Below, in pieces: positions 18,160-26,466 of a DNA stretch of 64,000 nt. Within the stretch, counting starts at the first letter, position 1. The number at the start of each line of letters is the position of its first letter. The notes under the pieces were generated by a model. It had not been told where the DNA came from and did not search any database. It worked only from the letters and a program-made list of their open reading frames with translations. The stretch is taken from assembly GCA_018401935.1 (NCBI GenBank), contig JAGYJQ010000013.1:1-64000 (forward strand). The letters run 5' to 3'. This DNA is from Balneolaceae bacterium. GTDB taxonomy: Bacteria > Bacteroidota > Rhodothermia > Balneolales > Balneolaceae. The position numbers and the translations under genes were made by a program.

Positions 18160-18510
18160 ATGGCCAAGCAAGATACCATGCAGACTAAGAATATCAACAT
18201 AAAAGTAGAACTAGATAATGACCACATTCCATCAAGTATTGAGTGGACGGCGGATGATCTGCAGGGAATGGACCAGGCTTCGTGCCGTGCAATGCTACTT
18301 TCGTTGTGGGATAACCGGAGTAAAGACACCTTAAAGCTGGATCTTTGGACGCGAGATATGACGGTGGACGAGATGAAGATTTTCTTCCATCAAACCCTAA
18401 TTAGTATGGCCGATACCTTAGAACAGGCAATTAATGATGAACGAATCTCAGGAGATATGCGTGATTTTTGCGACTATTTCGCCGAAAAAATGGAAATAAA
18501 AGGGGACTAA
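18160..18510 (+). CDS. gldC: Gliding-motility protein GldC
   Basis: 116 residues, matching GldC along its length: NINIKVELDNDHIPSSIEW near the start, LKLDLWTRDMTVDEMKIFFH in the middle and MRDFCDYFAEK near the end. GldC is widespread in Bacteroidota, including non-gliding species, so its presence does not prove gliding; in Flavobacterium johnsoniae it supports gliding. A second in-frame ATG at 18178 is possible. It stands alone, between DUF418 (divergent) and metZ, 77 bp upstream of the latter. Confidence 0.93.
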   Translation: MAKQDTMQTKNINIKVELDNDHIPSSIEWTADDLQGMDQASCRAMLLSLWDNRSKDTLKLDLWTRDMTVDEMKIFFHQTLISMADTLEQAINDERISGDMRDFCDYFAEKMEIKGD

Positions 18511-18587
18511 CCCGTTTATTGGCGACCATTTATTCGGAAGCTAGCTAAATTCATTTTACTGCAATAACTGCATATTCATTACCTCTT

Positions 18588-19760
18588 ATGACTAAAAAGC
18601 CTGAAACTAACGCAATTCGTGATCAACTAGAACGAACACAGTTTATGGAGCACTCAGTGCCTCTTTTTCTTACCTCTAGTTTTGTGTTTGAGCATTCGGA
18701 GGAAATGAGGGCTGCTTTCGCTGACGAATTAGATAGGAATATTTACAGCCGGTTTACTAATCCAAATACCACCGAATTAGTTCGGAAAATCGCTCACATG
18801 GAAGGAGCGGAAGATGGGGTAACTTTTGCTACAGGAATGGGCGCAGTATTTGGTACTTTTGCTGCGCTTTTGGATAGTGGAGACCACATCGTTTCGGCGC
18901 GATCAATTTTTGGTTCCACACATAGTTTGTTCTCAAAATATTTACCCAAGTGGAATATTGAAACCTCTTACTTTGATGTAGACTCACCTCAACAAGCGGA
19001 AGCCTTAATCAAACCAACCACAAAAATCATTTATGCTGAAACACCAACCAACCCAGGTGTAGACATACTGGATTTGCAGTATTTAGGTGATTTAGCCAAA
19101 CGACACAATCTTATTTTAGTAATCGATAATTGTTTTGCAACCCCTTACTTACAACAGCCCATCGATTTCGGCGCTGATCTAGTTATTCACTCTGCAACGA
19201 AGCTTATAGATGGTCAAGGCAGGGTGTTGGGTGGGGTTACCGTTGGAAAAAAAGACCTTATTCGAGATATATACCTATTTGCCAGAAATACTGGTAGTGC
19301 ACTGTCGCCTTTCAATGCTTGGATACTATCAAAAAGCATGGAAACCTTGGCAGTAAGGGTGGATCGGCATTGTCAGTCAGCCTTAGAAATTGCGTCTAAA
19401 TTAGAAAGCCACACTAAAATAAGTTGGGTCAAATACCCTTTTTTACCCTCTCATCCACAATATGCGTTGGCACAAAAACAAATGAGCCAAGGGGGGAATA
19501 TTATTTCTTTTGAGCTAAAAGGAGGTTTGCAAAGTGGGCAGCAGTTCTTGGACAGCATTACCATGTTATCCCTCTCCTCAAACCTAGGGGATTCTCGAAC
19601 CATTGTAACACATCCTGCCTCAACTACGCATAGTAAACTTTCTACTGAGGAACGAGGGAAAGTAGGAATCTCTGACGGGATGATTCGGCTCTCTGTTGGG
19701 CTAGAACATCCAGACGATATTCTAGAAGATATTTACCAGGCCCTAGACTCTGTTTCTTGA
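18588..19760 (+). CDS. metZ: O-succinylhomoserine sulfhydrylase (MetZ type, PLP)
   Basis: 390 residues of the Cys/Met-metabolism PLP family. SRFTNPNTTELVRKIAHMEG and FATGMGAVFGTFAALLDSGD lie in the N-terminal half; the PLP lysine is in IHSATKLIDGQGRVLGG, whose IDGQGRVLGG tail is typical of MetZ rather than cystathionine lyases. The enzyme makes homocysteine from O-succinyl- (or O-acetyl-) homoserine and sulfide, giving direct sulfhydrylation in methionine synthesis. It complements ahcY at 7432. The 77-bp upstream gap shows no SAM-riboswitch fold that I can recognise. Confidence 0.9.
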   Translation: MTKKPETNAIRDQLERTQFMEHSVPLFLTSSFVFEHSEEMRAAFADELDRNIYSRFTNPNTTELVRKIAHMEGAEDGVTFATGMGAVFGTFAALLDSGDHIVSARSIFGSTHSLFSKYLPKWNIETSYFDVDSPQQAEALIKPTTKIIYAETPTNPGVDILDLQYLGDLAKRHNLILVIDNCFATPYLQQPIDFGADLVIHSATKLIDGQGRVLGGVTVGKKDLIRDIYLFARNTGSALSPFNAWILSKSMETLAVRVDRHCQSALEIASKLESHTKISWVKYPFLPSHPQYALAQKQMSQGGNIISFELKGGLQSGQQFLDSITMLSLSSNLGDSRTIVTHPASTTHSKLSTEERGKVGISDGMIRLSVGLEHPDDILEDIYQALDSVS

Positions 19761-19788
19761 TGTCTCATAGCCAAGATGCACAAAGAAA

Positions 19789-20430
19789 CTAGCCTTGCTT
19801 CTGAGCAATCATTCGGATAACCTTGCCGACTCCAACGTGATAGATTCCTTCACGAAGTTCTACCTCCTCTTCCTGAATGTATAAGGGTTCGAAGCCAGGG
19901 AAATCGGCTACCACACTCTCTTTAGTGAAGAGCATAGACGGATCTGCAGGCCCTCCAATATCCGGATTTTTTGCCCTATAAGGTAGGTTGTTTACACTAA
20001 ACCCCTCTAAAAACACCAGAGCATCCGGTTTTAGTAGAGCTTGGATTCGAGGATAATATTGTGCTTTTAATGCAGGTGGGAAGTGTGCGTAAATTAATCC
20101 TACTGCATCAAAGCTGTGCTCGGGCTCGTTCAAAATCGTGCAATCCCCAAGGCGATAATCTAACTTTTCTGGGAGAATATCACAGGTTTTAGCAAGTTTC
20201 AATGCCTTTAGCCTAGCCTGTTCACTTGGGTCAAACGCGGTGACATCAAAACCCAGACTAGCGGCAAATACCGCATTTCTACCTTCTCCCTCCGCGGGCA
20301 TAAGTAAAGCAGATCGATCTGGAAGTAAGGTGTCTGTATATGTTTTCAAACACTGCTTAAAGAATTCGTTGGGCTCGGTTCCATACGCGTATTCACTGGC
20401 GGCGTATCGCTGATTCCAGAAATCTATCAT
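19789..20430 (-). CDS. SAM-dependent methyltransferase, TehB-like
   Basis: 213 residues. FWNQRYAASEYAYGTEPNEF at the N-terminus is the usual opening of TehB-like class I methyltransferases; the SAM-binding motif I region is ALLMPAEGEGRNAVFAASLG followed by VTAFDPSEQA. Substrates range from tellurite and selenite detoxification to small thiols, so none is assigned. Its ATG overlaps the end of nth by 4 nt, indicating coupled translation. Confidence 0.85.
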   Translation of the reverse strand: MIDFWNQRYAASEYAYGTEPNEFFKQCLKTYTDTLLPDRSALLMPAEGEGRNAVFAASLGFDVTAFDPSEQARLKALKLAKTCDILPEKLDYRLGDCTILNEPEHSFDAVGLIYAHFPPALKAQYYPRIQALLKPDALVFLEGFSVNNLPYRAKNPDIGGPADPSMLFTKESVVADFPGFEPLYIQEEEVELREGIYHVGVGKVIRMIAQKQG

Positions 20431-21188
20431 CCCGAAACCTCCTCAGCACGCATTTTATGACAGGGGCAGTGACGCGAGTATTGCTGGCATAAAACGTCTT
20501 CAGGTGCTTTAGAGAAACGGGCTTTACACGGTCCACGGCCATGATGAATCATTAAATGAGATACATCTGTCCAGCTTTCCTGAGGGAATAAGGCCATGAG
20601 ATCACGCTCAATTTTATCGGTGTTATTCTTTTCTCTGGTAAGTCCAAATCGGTATGAGAACCGTTTAACATGCGTATCGACCACGACTCCAACATTAATG
20701 TTGAACGCATTGCCTAGCACCACATTGGCTGTTTTCCGGGCCGCTCCTCGAAGGCTCAGCAAATCATCCATGTTTTGAGGTACCTCCCCATTAAAATCGG
20801 AGACGATTCGCTGGGAGGCTTCTTTCAAAGACTTTGCTTTATTCCGATAAAAGCCCGTGGTTTTAACCAGTTTTTCCAGCTCTTCTAATGGAGCCTGCGC
20901 CATCAGTTCTGCGGTGGGGTAACTTTCAAACAAAGCCGGGGTAACCATATTCACTCGTACATCGGTGCATTGTGCACTTAAAATGGTCGCCATTAGCAAC
21001 TCAAATGCATTCCTATGGTCTAGTTCGCAATGCGGATTGGGGTATTTAGAGTAGAGAATTCGAAGGATTTCAGCAGCCCGCTCTTTTTGCTTCTTCGATT
21101 TCCGAGGCAGTTTAGGCCCTTTTCTGGTTTCTGATTCTCTAGTTTCTGATTCTCTGGTTTCTGATTCTCTGGTTGATGTATCTTTCAT
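20427..21188 (-). CDS. nth: Endonuclease III homologue with non-canonical Fe-S and HhH motifs
   Basis: 253 residues. The catalytic pair is present: Lys152 in ARKTANVVLG and Asp171 in VVVDTHVKRF, so base-excision glycosylase/AP-lyase activity on oxidised pyrimidines is plausible. Two features are odd. The helix-hairpin-helix, normally LPGVGRKT, reads LRGAARKT (148-150 are Gly-Ala-Ala). The C-terminal cluster motif Cys-X6-Cys-X2-Cys-X5-Cys is missing; cysteines occur instead at 221, 234, 241 and 243 (C-X12-C-X6-C-X-C). A 30-residue N-terminal tail contains TRESE repeats and many Lys/Arg. The neighbouring methyltransferase gene overlaps its 3' end. Confidence 0.88.
   Translation of the reverse strand: MKDTSTRESETRESETRESETRKGPKLPRKSKKQKERAAEILRILYSKYPNPHCELDHRNAFELLMATILSAQCTDVRVNMVTPALFESYPTAELMAQAPLEELEKLVKTTGFYRNKAKSLKEASQRIVSDFNGEVPQNMDDLLSLRGAARKTANVVLGNAFNINVGVVVDTHVKRFSYRFGLTREKNNTDKIERDLMALFPQESWTDVSHLMIHHGRGPCKARFSKAPEDVLCQQYSRHCPCHKMRAEEVSG
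21124..21168 (-). repeat. Three 15-nt tandem repeats in the nth N-terminal tail
   Basis: Units at 21124, 21139 and 21154 read CTGGTTTCTGATTCT, with one substitution in the middle copy, and encode the repeated TRESE peptide on the minus strand. Directly adjacent is CTGGTTGATG, the reverse complement of the shared word CATCAACCAG. Confidence 0.9.
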
Positions 21189-21212
21189 TCGCTCAAAATA
21201 AAAAATCCTGAG

Positions 21213-22235
21213 CTATTTTTTCACCGTTATCAACCCTTCTATGAAGGTAGCTGTATCTTTGAGGGTTTGCTCAAAAGGAATGGGTTCCCAATCGAAGACT
21301 TCTTTGGTTGCGGAGTTGTCGGCATACACTTTCATGCCTAAAAAGCCTAACATTCCAGCGGCTTCACGGTCAAAAAAGGACAAAAATTTCAGCAACATAT
21401 TTGGGGCGAGTCGTGTACTGGGGCCAGAATAGCCCAGTTTATTAAGCATCGCTCCAATTTCCTGAAAGCTTCGAGGTTCGGAGTCCGCGGCAATAAATCG
21501 CTGATTAGCTGCTTTTTCCTCTTTCAATGCAGCCACATGTAGTTTGGCTACATCACGGACATCGACCATAGGGAAGGCGGCGTTGGGTACCATGGGCATT
21601 TTCCCTTGTAACATTTGGGAGGCCATACTCATGGAAGTACCCGATAAGTTATCTCCTATGGCTGGGCCAAAAACGCCCCCTGGATTAATACTTACGAGTT
21701 CAGGTATTTTATTGGCTTCGCTATCTTTGATAAAGTCCCACGCGGCTTGTTCGGCTAAGGTTTTACTTTTGGCATAGGTACTTATATTCTTTGCTTGAAG
21801 ATCGGTCCATTGAGCAGGTGTTATTGTTCCTTGCTTCCTGCCGCCCATAATGGCAATAACTGAACTGGTTAGCACCACCCGTTTTATTCCGTTATTTTCT
21901 GCAGCTCGTAGCGCACGTAACGTACCATCGACAGCTGGTTCAATCACCTCACTTTCATGTTTTGGATTAGCTATAGGGAAAGGAGAGGCGGTATGCATTA
22001 GATAATCGCATCCGTGTAAGGCTTGATCCCAACCATCATCCTTAGTGAGGTCCAATTCTACAAATCCAAGATTTGCGGTATCTACTCCAGCATTCGTTAA
22101 ACTGCGCAGCACGTCTGCTTCTTTTGAGTGTGATCGAACAGAACCAACAACGTTGTACCCATTTTCTAGCAGTTGTTGAGCACAATGCAGCCCGATGTAT
22201 CCGGATATTCCAGTTAAAAGTACTTTTTCAGACAT
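21213..22235 (-). CDS. NAD(P)-dependent SDR reductase (dihydroflavonol-4-reductase-like)
   Basis: 340 residues from the ATG whose A is at 22235, giving MSEKVLLTGISGYIGLHCAQ, the NAD(P)-binding TGxxGxxG motif right at the N-terminus. The open frame extends 45 codons further upstream, but this would run across the HxlR operator and add a non-homologous tail. YMLTA-like and catalytic Tyr/Lys segment TYAKSKTLAEQAAWDF fits extended SDRs of the aldehyde reductase/DFR group. The gene is divergent from an HxlR regulator that probably represses it. The substrate is probably an aldehyde or ketone; unknown. Confidence 0.85.
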   Translation of the reverse strand: MSEKVLLTGISGYIGLHCAQQLLENGYNVVGSVRSHSKEADVLRSLTNAGVDTANLGFVELDLTKDDGWDQALHGCDYLMHTASPFPIANPKHESEVIEPAVDGTLRALRAAENNGIKRVVLTSSVIAIMGGRKQGTITPAQWTDLQAKNISTYAKSKTLAEQAAWDFIKDSEANKIPELVSINPGGVFGPAIGDNLSGTSMSMASQMLQGKMPMVPNAAFPMVDVRDVAKLHVAALKEEKAANQRFIAADSEPRSFQEIGAMLNKLGYSGPSTRLAPNMLLKFLSFFDREAAGMLGFLGMKVYADNSATKEVFDWEPIPFEQTLKDTATFIEGLITVKK

Positions 22236-22360
22236 AATTAATGATAGTAAGTGGGGTTGTGTATTGGAGGGTTTCTTTTTGTGTATACTTATTGAAGTAA
22301 TTCTTTGGCTACATGCCACAGTAATACTATGGGAATACATGTTATCAAAGATAGGTATAT

Positions 22361-22381
22361 TTACTTTCAATTTGAAAGTAA
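22361..22381. promoter_or_regulatory. Perfect palindrome, likely HxlR operator
   Basis: TTACTTTCAA (22361-22370) and its exact reverse complement TTGAAAGTAA (22372-22381) are separated by one T. The site lies between the divergent SDR and hxlR genes, 125 bp and 72 bp from their starts. TACTTTC...GAAAGTA-type palindromes are typical of HxlR/DUF24 regulators. Confidence 0.8.
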
Positions 22382-22453
22382 TTTAAAGATGAGGAATATA
22401 CTATTTATTCACAAGTTTAAGTTTTACTTTTATGCACAAATCTCCTTGAGACT

Positions 22454-22906
22454 ATGGAAACAATTAAGAATTTATTTAGATGTAGCTGTCCGGTCACATC
22501 GGCTGTGGATATTGTGGGGGATCGATGGACCTTGGTCATCATTAAGCTCATGCTTATTCAACATTGCCACACCTTTAAGGATATATCAGAATCAGAAGAG
22601 GGAATCGCCCCAAATATTCTCTCATCTCGTTTAAAGACCATGCTTAGCCTAGATCTGATCACAAAAACTCATCCACCCAACAACAAAAAGGTGAACATTT
22701 ACCACCTCACTGAAAAGGGTTTATCTATTAGCCCCATAGTATATGATTTAATGGCATGGAGTGACACCTATTTAAGGGATGAGCATACTGCTATGACCTC
22801 TTTTGATCAACAGTCTATATCACTACTCCCACGGGAAGAAGCTATTGATTACATTCAGGAGCACTACAAAGCCTCTGTAAGTTCTGTGTTGTCGGATGAT
22901 TATTAG
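22454..22906 (+). CDS. HxlR-family transcriptional regulator
   Basis: 150 residues. The winged helix of the HxlR/DUF24 family is clear: CPVTSAVDIVGDRWTLVIIK, then HTFKDISES and LSSRLKTMLSLDLITK, ending in YHLTEKGLSI. Cys10 and Cys12 sit just before the first helix; a conserved N-terminal cysteine is the redox or electrophile sensor in YodB, HypR and related proteins. It is divergent from the SDR reductase with a perfect 21-bp palindrome between, so it probably controls both genes in response to reactive aldehydes, quinones or similar stress. Confidence 0.9.
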   Translation: METIKNLFRCSCPVTSAVDIVGDRWTLVIIKLMLIQHCHTFKDISESEEGIAPNILSSRLKTMLSLDLITKTHPPNNKKVNIYHLTEKGLSISPIVYDLMAWSDTYLRDEHTAMTSFDQQSISLLPREEAIDYIQEHYKASVSSVLSDDY

Positions 22907-22963
22907 ATTCAAGGCTCTTTGTTGTAACTGTATTTATGGGCGGATACCAATAAGCTTCCTACT

Positions 22964-24253
22964 ATGACAACCCCTAAGCTCAATATGACTAGCCTTACTC
23001 GTTATGTGAGCCTAGTTCTACTCATGCTGCTATATGTCAATAGCTTTGTGGATCGTCAAATTATTGCGGTACTTGGAGAATCCATTCGGCAGGATTTAGG
23101 ACTTAGTTTTACCAATCTAGGATGGTTATATGGGCCTAGTTTTAGCTGGATCTATGCCATAATGGGATTGGTAATGGGACGTTTGGCCGACAAAACATCT
23201 CGTGTTCGAATTATATTAATTGGCGCTACGGTATGGAGCTTCGCAACGCTAGCCAGTGGCTGGGCATCCTCTTTAGGCTTTCTTATCGCCATGCGCATGG
23301 CATTAGGGCTTAGCCAGGCAGCATTAAGTCCAGCGGTTTACTCCCTCTTAGCGGATTTATTCCCCTCTGAGAGACGAGCAACAGTCTACTCTGCGTATGC
23401 CTCAGCCATTTTCATAGGAGTGGGCCTGTCGTTCTTAGTAGGTGGTTCGGTAGCGCAAGCCTATGATTGGCGTATTTCATTGCAAGTGCTAGGAGCATCC
23501 GGGTTTTTATTAGTCGGACTATCTATCGTTGGTTTAGTCGAACCTAAGCGGATCACGAACCAAGGTTCTGGAGAGGATAGTACTAAGCAGGGGAATTCAA
23601 CCGATTCGTTTTTGAGTGAACAATCTGTTTGGAATCAATTACGCGGCCTGCTGTCCAAACCGGCGCTGCGATATCATCTTCTAGGCTTTGGATTGCTAGC
23701 AATGAGTGGGTATACCATATTGGCCTTTATCGGTAGTATCTTCACGCAAAGTTTTGATCGAGCGGATTTGATACCCCGCTACGGTTGGTTTTTAGTCGCT
23801 ACCGCAGTAGCAGTAAATGGTGCTGGGTGGATATCGGATCGATGGGCTAGACGTTTTGGTCCCAGCAATCGCTTAGCCTGGGGCTGGATTTCTGGCTTAG
23901 TATCGCTGCCTTTTTTGTGGGTAGGCTTGCATAGTGAACATCCTATGCTTGCATTTTGGGCAATAGGAATCGGAAACATCATTGCCTCATCGTACAATGG
24001 AGTAGCTGCTGCAACCATTCAATTCTTTGCACGTGACGATCAGCGTGGTCTAGTGGGGGCGTTATATTTATTTGTTGTTAGTGTGGTTGGTTTTGGTGCG
24101 GGACCACCACTTGCTGGCTGGCTAAGTGATCAAATCTTTCAAGGGGCAACGGCGGTTGCTTCAGCGGTATGGACGATCTATTTATTGTGTGGAATTGGAT
24201 CTTCGGTAGCATTTTATTTGGCACGAAAACATTACGAGCAGGACGTAGTGTAA
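22964..24253 (+). CDS. MFS transporter, spinster-like
   Basis: 429 residues with twelve predicted helices. NSFVDRQIIAVLGESIRQDL and GRLADKTSRVRI are the loop 1 and loop 2-3 signatures of the MFS; the overall pattern (NSFVDRQ, LSQAALSPAVYSLLADLFP) is that of the spinster-like/hexuronate-like branch. A hydrophilic loop around residue 205 separates the halves. It follows hxlR by 57 bp on the same strand, so may share its control. The substrate is not inferable. Confidence 0.85.
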   Translation: MTTPKLNMTSLTRYVSLVLLMLLYVNSFVDRQIIAVLGESIRQDLGLSFTNLGWLYGPSFSWIYAIMGLVMGRLADKTSRVRIILIGATVWSFATLASGWASSLGFLIAMRMALGLSQAALSPAVYSLLADLFPSERRATVYSAYASAIFIGVGLSFLVGGSVAQAYDWRISLQVLGASGFLLVGLSIVGLVEPKRITNQGSGEDSTKQGNSTDSFLSEQSVWNQLRGLLSKPALRYHLLGFGLLAMSGYTILAFIGSIFTQSFDRADLIPRYGWFLVATAVAVNGAGWISDRWARRFGPSNRLAWGWISGLVSLPFLWVGLHSEHPMLAFWAIGIGNIIASSYNGVAAATIQFFARDDQRGLVGALYLFVVSVVGFGAGPPLAGWLSDQIFQGATAVASAVWTIYLLCGIGSSVAFYLARKHYEQDVV

Positions 24254-24287
24254 AAAAAAACCCTTCAACTTTTCAGGGTTGAAGGGT
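24252..24287 (-). terminator. Strong intrinsic terminator for minus-strand transcription
   Basis: On the minus strand ACCCTTCAAC (24287-24278) pairs with GTTGAAGGGT (24269-24260) around an 8-nt loop, followed by a run of nine T's. It overlaps the MFS stop codon and would end transcripts coming from the pnt-FKBP side. On the plus strand no T-run follows. Confidence 0.75.
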
Positions 24288-24572
24288 ACTAACCAAATAA
24301 TAGGAGGTATGTCAATTAGAGCAAACCAGCAAAGCGTGCAACTAATTGACCACAGCCAAAGGCTGCAATAACGATTGAGATACTAAGATGGAAAAAACTC
24401 CTTAACTTTTTTTCCAACTTTATAAACGTATCACTATCTGCCTAAGTAAATGCACAACTAGGGCTTAATCGTTCCCTAGATTTTTTATGAAAAAACCTGA
24501 GTAGAGTTTTTGTCTGATTTTTGTCTGACTTTTGCTAGATTTTTTCAGCTATTTGCTGGGCTATGCTACCAA
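24254..24572. other. 319-bp gap between MFS and FKBP genes
   Basis: Contains the minus-strand terminator at its left end, an 11-nt tandem repeat at 24507-24528, and on the minus strand a possible 33-codon frame (24417 to 24316, TTG start) encoding MEKKLRSFFHLSISIVIAAF and a further 13 hydrophobic residues. That frame resembles a small single-helix membrane peptide, but has no convincing ribosome-binding site. No RNA gene is recognised. Confidence 0.5.
24507..24528. repeat. 11-nt tandem duplication
   Basis: TTTTTGTCTGA occurs at 24507-24517 and again at 24518-24528, followed by a degenerate third copy. Intergenic. Confidence 0.75.
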
Positions 24573-25058
24573 TTAATTGGTTTGAAAAAGTAGAATTTCA
24601 AACTCTAAGGAGGCATTTGGAGGAATATCAGAACCTATGCCGTTTGCTCCATAAGCATAAACGGAAGGGATATACAGGGTGATGCGTCCGCCTTCTTTAA
24701 TAAGAGGGATTCCAATCTGCCAACCTGTAATTAGATTTTCTAAAGGAAAATTTATGGGGGTAGAACGGCTGTCGAATATATTCCCATTCAATGTTTTACC
24801 TTCGTAGCTCACCGAAACATTAGAACAGTAATTGGGGCGATCGCCTTCACCGCTACGCTTTATTACATAGCGTAAACCAGAAGGATGGGTCTGTGCTTCT
24901 ATGTCATTTGATGCTAAATAGGCATCGATGGCCTCTATATCTTTGGTTAGCTGCTCTTGATTGACCGCTAGATTAGGTTCCAGATTACATTCGTCCTTGG
25001 AGCAACCCAACCATAAAAGAGCAATTATACTGACGATTAAAGGGTACTTATACCTCAT
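24573..25058 (-). CDS. FKBP-type peptidyl-prolyl isomerase lipoprotein
   Basis: 161 residues. A signal peptide ends in LLWLGC, a lipobox, and an acidic linker leads to an FKBP domain (about residues 60-159). Conserved segments are VSVSYEGKTLNGNIFDSR, LITGWQIGIPLIKEGG and YIPSVYAYGANGIG followed by IPPNASLEFEI, which carry most of the active-site residues. It should catalyse proline isomerisation of exported proteins from a membrane anchor. Its start overlaps the pntB stop by 11 nt, so it is the last gene of the transhydrogenase operon, an unexpected neighbour. Confidence 0.9.
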   Translation of the reverse strand: MRYKYPLIVSIIALLWLGCSKDECNLEPNLAVNQEQLTKDIEAIDAYLASNDIEAQTHPSGLRYVIKRSGEGDRPNYCSNVSVSYEGKTLNGNIFDSRSTPINFPLENLITGWQIGIPLIKEGGRITLYIPSVYAYGANGIGSDIPPNASLEFEILLFQTN

Positions 25059-26466
25059 TCAGCGCTTCGTTAAGGGCTTGCAAGCTTTTTTTAGCATCAC
25101 CAAAGAACATTTGATTCTTTTCGGCATAAAAAAGCGGATTATCGATGCCGGCATAACCAACACTTAAGGATCGTTTAAATACGATGGTTCGCTTGGCTTC
25201 ATCGACATTTAGTATGGGCATACCGTAAATTGGCCCTGTTGGATCGGTTTTAGCCAATGGATTTACCACGTCATTTGCGCCTATAATGAGTACCACGTCG
25301 GTGGTTGCAAACTCTGGGTTTATTTCATCCATGTCTTTCAATAGATCGTAGGGAACGTCAGCCTCAGCCAACAGCACGTTCATATGACCGGGCATACGTC
25401 CTGCCACAGGATGAATTCCGTATTTAACCTGCACACCACGAGACTCGAGTTTGGTGGCTACTTCTTTGACAATGTGCTGCGCTTGGGCTACAGCAAGACC
25501 ATAGCCAGGAACAATCACCACTTTGGAGGCGTAGGCGACTTGAATAGCCAAATCTTCAGCAGAGGTTTCGCGAACGGTTTTGTCGCCATCTCCACTTGCC
25601 CCAGCTCCGCCAGCTGCGGCCCCAAAGCTACCAAAAATGACATTAACCAAGCTACGATTCATAGCTTTACACATAATGTTGGTTAGAATAAGTCCAGCAG
25701 CTCCTACCAATGCACCTGAAACAATTAACAGGTTGTTCTGCAAAACAAATCCAGCCATCGCTGCTGCAATACCAGAATAGGAATTGAGTAAGGAGATTAC
25801 CACCGGCATATCGGCGCCACCTATTGGGATTACAGAGGTTACCCCAATAAGTAGAGATATACCTAGAATTACCCAAAATAAGGTAGGATTGGTAGGATCA
25901 TAAGCAAAATATCCAATGAGTCCTAAGGTGGCAATCATAGCCCCTATGTTAATGACATTTAAACCAGGAAAGGTAATCGCATTTCCAGAAATGAAGCCGC
26001 TTAATTTACCAAAGGCAATAAAACTACCAGTAAAAGTCAGTGCTCCAATAAATACACTAAGTCCTATGGAGACCAAGCCAGTCGTATCAAAGCTTAAGAT
26101 ATCAGGGTTTCGTGCCAACTCACCCCAAGCCACAAGGGCCGAAGCAGCGCCACCGAAGCCATTAAATACCGCTACTAACTCCGGCATAGCGGTCATTTGC
26201 ACTTTTTTTGCAAGTAATAAACCAATAAGGCCACCAATTACGATTCCACCAACAATCAACTCGAATTCAACAATTTTTTGATCAAACAAGGTGACGATCA
26301 CGCCAATCATCATCCCGATAGCTGCAAATTGATTCCCCTTGCGTGCGGTACCGGGAGAATTCAGAAGCTTAACTCCTCGAATAAAGAAGCCGGTAGCTAC
26401 CAGATATACTAATTGTATAGCGTCTGGTAGCCAGTTCAAAATAGTTTCAGGTAGGAATGCGCTCAT
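25048..26466 (-). CDS. pntB: NAD(P) transhydrogenase subunit beta
   Basis: 472 residues. The N-terminal half has about eight transmembrane helices forming domain II; the C-terminal half is the NADP(H)-binding domain III with IVPGYGLAVAQAQHIVKEV, GIHPVAGRMPGHMNVLLAEA and IIGANDVVNP. GGADMPVVISLLNSYSGIAA is characteristic. Together with the two alpha subunits it couples proton entry to hydride transfer from NADH to NADP+, supplying NADPH. It overlaps pntAB by 4 nt. Confidence 0.95.
   Translation of the reverse strand: MSAFLPETILNWLPDAIQLVYLVATGFFIRGVKLLNSPGTARKGNQFAAIGMMIGVIVTLFDQKIVEFELIVGGIVIGGLIGLLLAKKVQMTAMPELVAVFNGFGGAASALVAWGELARNPDILSFDTTGLVSIGLSVFIGALTFTGSFIAFGKLSGFISGNAITFPGLNVINIGAMIATLGLIGYFAYDPTNPTLFWVILGISLLIGVTSVIPIGGADMPVVISLLNSYSGIAAAMAGFVLQNNLLIVSGALVGAAGLILTNIMCKAMNRSLVNVIFGSFGAAAGGAGASGDGDKTVRETSAEDLAIQVAYASKVVIVPGYGLAVAQAQHIVKEVATKLESRGVQVKYGIHPVAGRMPGHMNVLLAEADVPYDLLKDMDEINPEFATTDVVLIIGANDVVNPLAKTDPTGPIYGMPILNVDEAKRTIVFKRSLSVGYAGIDNPLFYAEKNQMFFGDAKKSLQALNEALNEV

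Noticed and set aside
18511..18587. SAM- or SAH-responsive riboswitch upstream of metZ (also sought before ahcY, 9395-9562)
   Set aside because: The gap before metZ is only 77 bp, and no conserved riboswitch core was found in either leader.
22236..22370. An N-terminal extension of 45 codons on the SDR reductase
   Set aside because: It would cover part of the operator region and precedes the standard start of the Rossmann domain; the ATG at 22235 fits the family.
24309..24371. AGGAGGT directly followed by ATG on the + strand with a 20-codon frame
   Set aside because: The spacing of one base is too short for translation, and the peptide has no recognisable features; probably chance.
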